A DNA stretch of 5,628 nt from an uncultured Bacilli bacterium (GTDB taxonomy: Bacteria > Bacillota_I > Bacilli_A > RF39 > UBA660). The stretch lies in NCBI GenBank assembly GCA_910577075.1, contig CAJTKV010000018.1:23971-29598 (forward strand), written 5' to 3'. A program made the translations under genes and the position numbers. Positions 1 to 4,539 of this stretch are shown one piece after another. The notes under the pieces were generated by a model. That model had not been told where the DNA came from. It did not search any database and saw only the letters and a list, made by a program, of their open reading frames with translations. The stretch's first letter is position 1. Every line of letters starts with the position of its first letter.

Positions 1-342
1 CAATTAATTAAAGGTATTATTGAAAGTGATGACTTTTCTGCCTATTTAGGAGAAGTCGCCTTAGTTCCAAATAATTCTCCTATATCCAACACAGGCCTAG
101 TTTATGGCAATACTTTACTTGATGAGAATGCCTCTTGTCATTTAGCCCTAGGAGGTGGCTTTAAAGATTGCCTAAGATATTATGACGAACTATCAAATTA
201 TGAGAAATACTTAAATAGAATAGGCTTAAATCCTTCTAAAAACCATGTTGATTTTATGATTGGAACGGAAGATTTAAACATCCATGCTAAAACTAATGAA
301 GGTAAAAAACTTATTTTTAAAAATGGCGAATTTAACATTTAA
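1..342 (+). CDS. M29-family metallo-aminopeptidase (AmpS/PepS type), C-terminal fragment
   Basis: This is the last 113 residues of a cytosolic zinc/cobalt aminopeptidase that removes N-terminal residues from peptides; the gene starts left of the window. The frame is open from base 1 to the TAA at 340-342. Family landmarks are clear, in fragment numbering: YLGEVAL with Glu18, the SPIS..G block at 26-32, NTLLDENASCH with His47, and HVDFMIG with His82 and Asp84. The 29-residue gap between Glu18 and His47 and the H-x-D pair match the metal ligands known from the family (Glu316, His345, His378, Asp380 in the Bacillus stearothermophilus numbering as I recall it). The family Tyr seven residues after the first His (HIALG..Y) is Phe54 here. 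The usual full length is about 410 residues, so roughly three quarters is missing. No hairpin terminator is visible after the stop. The family call is firm; the exact subtype and substrate range cannot be set from this part. Confidence 0.93.
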   Translation, partial: QLIKGIIESDDFSAYLGEVALVPNNSPISNTGLVYGNTLLDENASCHLALGGGFKDCLRYYDELSNYEKYLNRIGLNPSKNHVDFMIGTEDLNIHAKTNEGKKLIFKNGEFNI

Positions 343-346
343 TTTA

Positions 347-375
347 TATACAATAGCCAATTAATATGTTATTAT
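347..375 (+). promoter_or_regulatory. Sigma-A-type promoter for the small membrane protein
   Basis: A -35 box TATACA (347-352) is followed by a 17-base spacer and a -10 box TATTAT (370-375), with a TG dinucleotide one base before the -10 box (extended -10). Transcription would start near 382, just upstream of the AGGGAG ribosome site at 389. The -10 box covers the ATG at 374, so that upstream in-frame ATG would not be in the transcript. Confidence 0.55.
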
Positions 376-388
376 GTTTGTAGAAAGT

Positions 389-394
389 AGGGAG
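389..394 (+). promoter_or_regulatory. Ribosome binding site that decides the start at 398
   Basis: AGGGAG lies 3 bases before the ATG at 398, a rather short gap; counted from the AGG at 389-391 the gap is 6 bases. The alternative in-frame ATG at 374 has no purine-rich site before it and sits inside the predicted -10 box. This favours the 61-residue form over the 69-residue one. Confidence 0.6.
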
Positions 395-397
395 CAT

Positions 398-583
398 ATG
401 GCACATACTAAGAAAAAAAAGAAAAATACCAATGTCTTGATAATTATTGTGGCAATTATCTTCGTTTTATCATCACTAGCTGCAATATTAATCTTATTAA
501 AACCCGATAACAACGAAAATAAGAATCAAAAAGATAACAAAACCTCGCAGGTAAGTACGACAGAAGATACTACAAATTCATAA
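398..583 (+). CDS. Small single-pass membrane protein, function unknown
   Basis: A 61-residue protein that I do not recognise. It opens with a short basic stretch (five Lys at residues 5-9), then one strongly hydrophobic segment at about residues 13-34 rich in Ile, Val, Leu and Ala, then a hydrophilic tail (35-61) of low complexity made mostly of Asn, Lys, Asp, Thr, Ser and Gln. By the positive-inside rule the N-terminus should face the cytoplasm and the tail the outside. There is no Cys, so it is not a lipoprotein, and no clear signal-peptidase site, so the hydrophobic segment probably stays as an anchor. The gene is its own unit: an extended -10 promoter in front and a hairpin terminator directly behind. 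The longer start at 374 is rejected because it lies in the -10 box and lacks a ribosome site. That it is a real gene rests on the promoter, ribosome site, membrane segment and terminator being in register; no function is claimed. Confidence 0.7.
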   Translation: MAHTKKKKKNTNVLIIIVAIIFVLSSLAAILILLKPDNNENKNQKDNKTSQVSTTEDTTNS

Positions 584-590
584 AAATAAT

Positions 591-610
591 GCAACTTAGT
601 TGCTTTTTTT
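591..610 (+). terminator. Rho-independent terminator after the small membrane protein
   Basis: GCAAC (591-595), a three-base loop TTA and GTTGC (599-603) form a short perfect stem followed by seven T (604-610). The stem is only 5 bp but the T-run is good, and it starts eight bases after the stop codon. Confidence 0.7.
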
Positions 611-629
611 ATGTAAAGAATAAATTTTA

Positions 630-658
630 TTGTAATTTCTATTGAATAATATTATAAT
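630..658 (+). promoter_or_regulatory. Sigma-A-type promoter for hemW
   Basis: TTGTAA (630-635), a 17-base spacer and a perfect TATAAT (653-658). The start would fall near 665, leaving a leader of only about 14 bases that holds the ribosome site AAGGTGAT (667-674). This places hemW in a unit separate from the gene before it, which ends in a terminator at 591-610. Confidence 0.65.
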
Positions 659-679
659 TTGATTATAAGGTGATGATTT

Positions 680-1762
680 ATGGAAGCGGTATATATACAT
701 ATTCCTTTTTGTAAACATATATGTTCCTATTGCGATTTTCCCAAAGTATTACATATAGAGTCTTTCGTACTTGATTACTTAGAGGCTTTACAAAGAGAAA
801 TTGAAAACAGCTATGATGGCGAAAAGATAACCTCTATCTATATTGGTGGCGGTTCTCCTTCATGCTTAACTAAGACTGAACGAATTAAGTTATTTCGCAT
901 TCTTAAGATATTTAATTTAACCAGTGACTGTGAATACACATTCGAATGCAATCCTGATGATATCGATGAGGAGTTGCTAGATGACTTGGTAGCTGGTGGC
1001 GTCAATCGCGTAAGCATTGGTATCGAATCCTTTGAACCGGCCAATTTACAGGTATTAGAGAGGAATATTGATTTTAAAGATATTCAAGCCAAAATGGAAC
1101 TTCTTAAAAAAAGGGGAATTAAAAATATAAATCTTGATTTAATGTATGCTATTCCCGGAGAAAAATTAAGTATGTTAAAGAAGGATATCAATAAATTGCT
1201 AAAATTAGAGCCGACACATATTTCAACATATTCACTTATATTAGAAGATCATACCAAACTTAAGAACGAAGGAACTCAGTATATTGATGAGGATTTGGAT
1301 CGAAAAATGTATGATACTATTTGTCATATTCTAAAAAAACATGGATATAATCATTATGAGGTAAGTAATTTTGCCAAGGAGGGATATGCTGCACGCCATA
1401 ATTTAAAATATTGGGATAACGATGAATACTATGGCTTTGGCTTAGGAGCTGGCGGTTATAAAGCTTCTTTCCGCTATACAAATACCCGCAATATTCATGA
1501 ATATATTAACGGAAATTATCGTCAAGAGGAAAATTTGATGACCTATAAAGAACAAATGGATAATGAAATAATGCTTGGCCTTCGCAAGATGAAGGGTATT
1601 GATGTGAATAACTTTTTTGAAAAATATAATAAAAATATTCAAGATGTTTATCCAGTAAAAGAATTAATTAGAAGTAATGATTTAATCTATAAAAATGGCT
1701 ATTTATACATTCATCCAGACAAAATTTATGTCATGAATGCCATTATTGCCAAATTACTTTGA
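680..1762 (+). CDS. hemW: HemW-family radical SAM protein (heme chaperone; often annotated oxygen-independent coproporphyrinogen III oxidase)
   Basis: A 360-residue cytosolic radical S-adenosylmethionine protein. The [4Fe-4S] cluster motif C-x3-C-x2-C is at Cys11, Cys15 and Cys18 and is followed by Asp-Phe. True HemN carries a fourth Cys two residues after the third (CxxxCxxCxC); here that position is Phe20, which is the HemW signature. Other family blocks are GGGSPS (56-61, usually GGGTPS), EYTFECNPDD (85-94), RVSIGIESF (110-118, usually with Gln in place of Glu116), LDLMYAIPG (152-160) and HYEVSNFA followed by HNLKYW (240-245), the HNxxYW motif linked to heme binding in HemW. The C-terminal part (about 285-355) fits the HemN_C domain. 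Members studied elsewhere bind heme and pass it to client proteins rather than oxidise coproporphyrinogen. No heme gene is nearby, so the client cannot be inferred. The start at 680 has the site AAGGTGAT five bases upstream. The length is close to the usual 375-380. Confidence 0.93.
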   Translation: MEAVYIHIPFCKHICSYCDFPKVLHIESFVLDYLEALQREIENSYDGEKITSIYIGGGSPSCLTKTERIKLFRILKIFNLTSDCEYTFECNPDDIDEELLDDLVAGGVNRVSIGIESFEPANLQVLERNIDFKDIQAKMELLKKRGIKNINLDLMYAIPGEKLSMLKKDINKLLKLEPTHISTYSLILEDHTKLKNEGTQYIDEDLDRKMYDTICHILKKHGYNHYEVSNFAKEGYAARHNLKYWDNDEYYGFGLGAGGYKASFRYTNTRNIHEYINGNYRQEENLMTYKEQMDNEIMLGLRKMKGIDVNNFFEKYNKNIQDVYPVKELIRSNDLIYKNGYLYIHPDKIYVMNAIIAKLL

Positions 1763-1764
1763 TA

Positions 1765-1793
1765 TTGAAAAAATAAATATTTTTTGCTATAAT
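1765..1793 (+). promoter_or_regulatory. Strong sigma-A-type promoter with extended -10 for the surface protein
   Basis: TTGAAA (1765-1770, five of six matches), a 17-base spacer and TATAAT (1788-1793, perfect), preceded by TG-C (1785-1787) as an extended -10. It is the best promoter in the window and begins two bases after the hemW stop. The start would be near 1800. The spacer also holds an A/T-only inverted repeat (1768-1785). Confidence 0.8.
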
Positions 1794-1822
1794 GCATATT
1801 AAGATAGAAGGGAATAAATGAT

Positions 1823-3445
1823 ATGAAAAAAAGATTAATGAAATCTTTATTTATAAGTCTTGGGGTTGTGGCTTGTGGAGTTTTACCAAATATCGTAAAT
1901 GCTGCGGAATTTTCGTTTGGTAAAAAGGAACAAAATGATAATATACCAAAATTGCCAGTATACATTAATGTTGGAGCAGGCGAATCTGTTCAAACAGCTA
2001 AGTTTGGTTGTGAAGTAGATAATACAGAAGTTGATTGCAAAATAGAGAAAGCTAGTGATAGCGTATTTTCTGGAGTAGAGGGAAAGGTATCGGCGTTTTC
2101 TTATGTAGGAAATGGCGAGGCAAACTCCCTAACTACTGAAGGAGAATACATTTTAGCCTATTTAGTCTTAACTAATAATTCGACAGCAAGGATTACTAAC
2201 TTACAAGTAAGTTTAATGTCGGCATCTATTGATAATGTATCTAAGACAAAATCGATTAAAACAGAAGTAGCTCCCAAAAAGGAAATTATCGAATCCGATG
2301 ATGCTACACTAAAAAATATTAAAATTTCTCAAGGAACGATGTCTCCAGCCTTTGATCACAACATCAAGGAATATACAATCTACGGAATAGCAGATACTGT
2401 AAACAGCATCCGTCTTACTCCTGAATGCAATGCCGGAGAGGGAACTTGTACATTTGAGATATCTGGTGGAAAATCCGTTGATGCGAGAAAGTCGCAAGTA
2501 ACTTTAAATCAGGGAGAAAATACTATTAAAATCGAAGTTGATAGTGAAGATGGAACCAATAAAGAGACATATACATTGACTATTTATCGTGGTGAAACAA
2601 CCTTCAATAGTGCTAAGTTAGCTTCCATATCTGTTGGCGAATATACTTTAACACCAGCTTTCTCAAGTGATGTAAAAGAATATTCTCTAACGGTACCTAA
2701 TACGACATCTAATTTGGTAAATATTTTAGAATATAAAGCTATGGACGAGAATGCTAAAGTCAATGTTGTGGGAATTGACAATTTCGTTGAAGGAGCCAAC
2801 AAACTAACTATCACTGTTGATAATGTCAATGGTGATGAGACAATCACATACACAATTAATATTACTCGTCTAAGTGCCGAAAATATTGAAATATTAAAAT
2901 ATATTGATGACAAAGTAACATTTAAAGACAGTGAAGGGATTCAAACAACTCTTGATATCAATATCTTCAAAGTATCATACCCAAATGAGTATAATAAAAT
3001 CATCAATAATGAATATCAATTTGATACGACAACTGGTGATATAATTATCAATAATGGAACAACTGATGAAGAAAATCAAGATGAAAAAAAGGACGAAAAG
3101 AAAAAATCTAGTAAGACATGGTTAATAATTCTCTTAGTAGTTGTTGGCCTTATCATTATCGGTGTGTCAGGATTCTTTATCTTCCGTAAGAAAAAACCAG
3201 AAGATGATAAAGAATTAGGAGATTTCTTAAAAGAAGATGAAGAAAAAATCAAAGTTATTAAAGATGAAGAAGACGAAGAAAAAGATTTTGATGAAGAGGA
3301 AATTGATGAAACAGGAATCGAAGAAGAGGTCATAGAATCTACTGACCGTGAATCAGAGAATACTGTCGATGTTGATGAAGCACTAGAAGATTTAATGAAT
3401 ACTAAACAATACGATTTCAATTTTGTCGATGATGACGAAGAATAG
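1823..3445 (+). CDS. Membrane-anchored surface protein with two cadherin-like beta-sandwich repeats and an acidic cytoplasmic tail
   Basis: A 540-residue protein of unknown role. In order: a signal peptide (1-27; basic start, hydrophobic 9-25, likely cut at VNA|A); an unassigned beta-rich domain (about 45-135) that could be Ig- or cohesin-like; two repeats of the cadherin-like beta-sandwich type (PF12733-like) at about 160-256 and 264-349; an unassigned segment (350-413); a hydrophilic Lys/Asp/Glu linker; one membrane helix (about 432-454) followed by RKKK; and a cytoplasmic tail (about 459-540) in which 39 of the last 80 residues are Asp or Glu. The repeats share L.NI.IS/L.SISV...SPAF/TPAF...KEY near their starts and G.N...I.VD..G....YT..I.R near their ends. 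The layout is type I: domains outside, tail inside. Cys63/Cys72 and Cys202/Cys209 could form disulfides. Cys18 (VVAC) resembles a lipobox, but the hydrophobic stretch runs past it and a C-terminal anchor exists, so lipidation seems less likely. The start at 1823 follows AAGGGA (1808-1813); the ATG at 1818 opens only a two-codon frame. There is no LPXTG motif. Confidence 0.88.
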   Translation: MKKRLMKSLFISLGVVACGVLPNIVNAAEFSFGKKEQNDNIPKLPVYINVGAGESVQTAKFGCEVDNTEVDCKIEKASDSVFSGVEGKVSAFSYVGNGEANSLTTEGEYILAYLVLTNNSTARITNLQVSLMSASIDNVSKTKSIKTEVAPKKEIIESDDATLKNIKISQGTMSPAFDHNIKEYTIYGIADTVNSIRLTPECNAGEGTCTFEISGGKSVDARKSQVTLNQGENTIKIEVDSEDGTNKETYTLTIYRGETTFNSAKLASISVGEYTLTPAFSSDVKEYSLTVPNTTSNLVNILEYKAMDENAKVNVVGIDNFVEGANKLTITVDNVNGDETITYTINITRLSAENIEILKYIDDKVTFKDSEGIQTTLDINIFKVSYPNEYNKIINNEYQFDTTTGDIIINNGTTDEENQDEKKDEKKKSSKTWLIILLVVVGLIIIGVSGFFIFRKKKPEDDKELGDFLKEDEEKIKVIKDEEDEEKDFDEEEIDETGIEEEVIESTDRESENTVDVDEALEDLMNTKQYDFNFVDDDEE

Positions 3446-3446
3446 C

Positions 3447-3475
3447 AAAGAGATATGTAAAAGTATCTCTTTTTT
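3447..3475 (+). terminator. Rho-independent terminator after the surface protein
   Basis: AAAGAGATA (3447-3455) pairs with TATCTCTTT (3464-3472) around an eight-base loop, and the T-run continues to 3475. The stem starts right after the TAG stop, so the surface-protein gene is closed off from rpsU. Confidence 0.8.
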
Positions 3476-3508
3476 AGTACTAATATAGCAATTAATTCCA
3501 AAAACTTC

Positions 3509-3537
3509 TTGCAATGCCTTTTAAAGTGTATTATAAT
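3509..3537 (+). promoter_or_regulatory. Sigma-A-type promoter for rpsU (and yqeY)
   Basis: TTGCAA (3509-3514), a 17-base spacer and a perfect TATAAT (3532-3537). The start would be near 3544, giving a leader of about 25 bases before the rpsU ATG. The TTG at 3509, which would open a longer rpsU frame, is the -35 box itself, so that longer form is not made. Confidence 0.75.
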
Positions 3538-3552
3538 ACTAGTGAAATTGAG

Positions 3553-3558
3553 AGGAGG
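3553..3558 (+). promoter_or_regulatory. Strong ribosome binding site deciding the rpsU start
   Basis: AGGAGG (3553-3558), the consensus Shine-Dalgarno and the best in the window, lies ten bases before the ATG at 3569. It fixes the 64-residue form of S21 and suits a highly translated ribosomal protein gene. Confidence 0.8.
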
Positions 3559-3568
3559 GAGAAGCAAT

Positions 3569-3763
3569 ATGACAAAAGTTGAAGTAAAAAACGGAGATAT
3601 TAATAGTGCTTTAAAAAGATTTAAACTTAAAGTAGCAAAAAGCGGTGTCCCTTCTGAACTAAAGAAGCACAGAGAATATCAAAAACCAGGCGTAAAGAGA
3701 AGAGAAGCAAAAAAGGAAATGATTAAAAACTCTCGCAAGAGAAATAAGAGAAATAGAGGATAG
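3569..3763 (+). CDS. rpsU: 30S ribosomal protein S21
   Basis: A 64-residue, very basic protein of the small ribosomal subunit. The family pattern is visible: an N-terminal strand (VEVKNGDI, 4-11), then INSALKRFKLKVAKSG (11-26) matching the first helix of S21 (E-x-AL-RRFKR-V-x-G in relatives), EL..HREYQKP (30-40; usually R.FYEKP), GVKRREAKK (41-49) and a Lys/Arg-rich tail to the end (KRNKRNRG). It is a few residues longer than the 57-58 of Bacillus, the extra length being in the basic C-terminal tail. A consensus promoter and AGGAGG site precede it. A hairpin with T-run overlaps its stop codon, and yqeY follows 44 bases later. The rpsU-yqeY pairing is conserved across Firmicutes and supports both calls. 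Confidence 0.97.
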   Translation: MTKVEVKNGDINSALKRFKLKVAKSGVPSELKKHREYQKPGVKRREAKKEMIKNSRKRNKRNRG

Positions 3764-3779
3764 TAAATATCCTTTTTTT
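3757..3779 (+). terminator. Weak terminator or attenuator between rpsU and yqeY
   Basis: AGGATA (3757-3762) pairs with TATCCT (3768-3773) around the loop GTAAA, followed by T up to 3779. The stem begins inside the last rpsU codon and includes two bases of the TAG stop, so a terminating ribosome should interfere with folding. It probably lets part of transcription through to yqeY and sets S21 output above YqeY output. Confidence 0.6.
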
Positions 3780-3795
3780 GTTATATAATAGATAT

Positions 3796-3804
3796 GGAGA
3801 TGAT
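3796..3804 (+). promoter_or_regulatory. Ribosome binding site deciding the yqeY start
   Basis: GGAGATGAT (3796-3804) sits just before the ATG at 3808, with eight bases between GGAG and the ATG. A longer in-frame start at 3778 (TTG) would place the site and the terminator T-run inside the coding region and is rejected. Confidence 0.7.
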
Positions 3805-3807
3805 TTT

Positions 3808-4245
3808 ATGTTTGAAACAGTAAAAAAAGATTTAATTAGCGCTATGAAGGAGCAGGATAAATTCAAATTAGATGTTATAAGAATGCTTAAAAGCGCCATT
3901 CAAAATGAGACAATTGCTAAGAAAAAGGAATTATCTGATGACGAAGTATTAGCTGTAATTAAAAGAGAAGTAAAAAAGAGAAACTCGTCTATAGAAGAAT
4001 ATACTAAATATGGCAAGATGGAAACTGTTGAATCTTTAAAGAAAGAAGTTGAAATTCTCTCAACATACTTACCTGAAGAACTATCTGATGAAGAATTAGA
4101 AAAAATTATTGCATCAGTCATAGAAGAAATGCAAGCTACTGATATTAAAGCCATGGGTTCAGTTATCAAAGCAGTTGGAGCAAAGGTTGGTTCTTCAGCA
4201 GACATGTCGAAAGTATCTAAAATCGTTAAAGAAAAATTATCATAA
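3808..4245 (+). CDS. yqeY: GatB/YqeY family protein
   Basis: A 145-residue cytosolic, mostly helical protein of the YqeY family, related to the C-terminal tRNA-binding domain of the amidotransferase subunit GatB. Its exact role is not established; a link to tRNA or translation is inferred from the fold and its neighbours. The family blocks are present: an N-terminal LISAMKEQDKFKLDVIRMLKSAI (9-31), a basic VIKREVKKRNSSIEEY (50-65), EVEILSTYLPEELSDEEL (80-97) and a C-terminal IKAMGSVIKAVGAKVGSSADMSKVSKIVKEKL (about 113-144), the usual MG.vM....K..G.adg..vs..Vk..L end. The length matches the usual 147-150. It probably shares the rpsU promoter through the leaky hairpin between them; the TATAAT at 3784-3789 has no convincing -35 box. 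A terminator follows two bases after the stop. Confidence 0.95.
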   Translation: MFETVKKDLISAMKEQDKFKLDVIRMLKSAIQNETIAKKKELSDDEVLAVIKREVKKRNSSIEEYTKYGKMETVESLKKEVEILSTYLPEELSDEELEKIIASVIEEMQATDIKAMGSVIKAVGAKVGSSADMSKVSKIVKEKLS

Positions 4246-4246
4246 T

Positions 4247-4270
4247 AAAAGTACCTTAAGGGTGCTTTTT
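4247..4270 (+). terminator. Rho-independent terminator after yqeY
   Basis: AAAAGTACC (4247-4255) pairs with GGTGCTTTT (4261-4269), one T-G wobble included, around the loop TTAAG; T continues to 4270. It separates the rpsU-yqeY unit from the sporulation pair yqfC-yqfD, which then needs its own promoter within about 35 bases. Confidence 0.75.
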
Positions 4271-4283
4271 ATTTTGGCTTATT

Positions 4284-4291
4284 CATATAAT
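4284..4291 (+). promoter_or_regulatory. Possible -10 element for yqfC (sigma-E-like or sigma-A-like)
   Basis: CATATAAT (4284-4291) resembles the sporulation sigma-E -10 consensus CATACAnT with one mismatch and also contains TATAAT (4286-4291). Neither reading has a clear -35 box at the proper distance, because that region is the T-rich end of the yqeY terminator. Transcription would begin only about eight bases before the ATG. The main reason to consider it is that yqfC is sigma-E controlled in Bacillus. Confidence 0.25.
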
Positions 4292-4296
4292 TAAAT

Positions 4297-4302
4297 GGTG
4301 AT
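4297..4302 (+). promoter_or_regulatory. GGTGAT-type ribosome binding site of yqfC
   Basis: GGTGAT (4297-4302) ends three bases before the ATG. It can pair with ATCACC, the part of the 16S 3' end just upstream of the usual CCTCC anti-Shine-Dalgarno. In that register its distance equals an AGGAGG site seven bases from the start, so the short gap is not a defect. Confidence 0.5.
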
Positions 4303-4305
4303 ACT

Positions 4306-4539
4306 ATGTTTGATATTATTAGATCCTATATAGCGAAAGAAGATTATTATTTAATTATATTAAATAGTGGTATATATATTAAAAACTATCAAAAACTAAT
4401 TGGTATAAAAGAAGATGAAATTATTATTGCAATAGAGGAAAATCTCTACAGGATAAAGGGTTCTAATTTTATTCTTACAAAATCTATTGATAAAGAACTA
4501 ATGATAAAGGGATGTGTAGAAAGTGTAGTTCGCCTATGA
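4306..4539 (+). CDS. yqfC: YqfC-family sporulation protein (YabP/YqfC superfamily)
   Basis: A 77-residue protein matching the small YabP/YqfC family by pattern: SGIYIKNYQKLIGIKEDEI (21-39), then Ile/Glu-rich strands with RIKGSNFIL (49-57), and the end ELMIKGCVESVVRL (64-77), corresponding to the family's G.nF.I......e.l.i.G.i..i. core. It looks like a small beta protein with no membrane segment. Bacillus YqfC is about 93 residues; the missing part is at the N-terminus, before the conserved core. In Bacillus it is made in the mother cell under sigma-E and is needed for efficient sporulation; the molecular role is unclear. Its stop overlaps the yqfD start (ATGA at 4536-4539), so the two should be translationally coupled. 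The identification rests on the sequence pattern and on the firm yqfD call next to it. Confidence 0.85.
   Translation: MFDIIRSYIAKEDYYLIILNSGIYIKNYQKLIGIKEDEIIIAIEENLYRIKGSNFILTKSIDKELMIKGCVESVVRL

Noticed and set aside
374..397. Longer start for the small membrane protein (ATG at 374)
   Set aside because: The ATG lies within a predicted -10 box, has no ribosome site, and the next in-frame ATG at 398 has AGGGAG in front.
3058..3112. Possible tandem DNA repeat in the Asp/Glu/Lys linker and tail of the surface protein
   Set aside because: The repetition is at the level of amino-acid type (GAA, GAT, AAA codons); I see no fixed repeat unit in the DNA.
3076..3567. Serine-rich minus-strand open frame of 163 codons opposite the surface-protein tail
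   Set aside because: It is the mirror of the Asp/Glu-coding GAA/GAT run (reverse-complement TTC/ATC, read in frame as Ser codons), has no ribosome site and crosses a terminator and a promoter of the + strand.
3509..3568. Longer rpsU frame from the TTG at 3509
   Set aside because: The TTG is part of the -35 box, the added 20 residues do not resemble S21, and the consensus AGGAGG site points to 3569.
3784..3789. TATAAT just before yqeY as a separate promoter
   Set aside because: No acceptable -35 box at 16-18 bases (TAGTAA at best), and the start would fall on the ribosome site.
3900..4205. Minus-strand open frame of 101 codons inside yqeY, and similar ones inside hemW, the surface protein and yqfD
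   Set aside because: All lie opposite well-supported genes, lack ribosome sites and have composition expected of a shadow frame.
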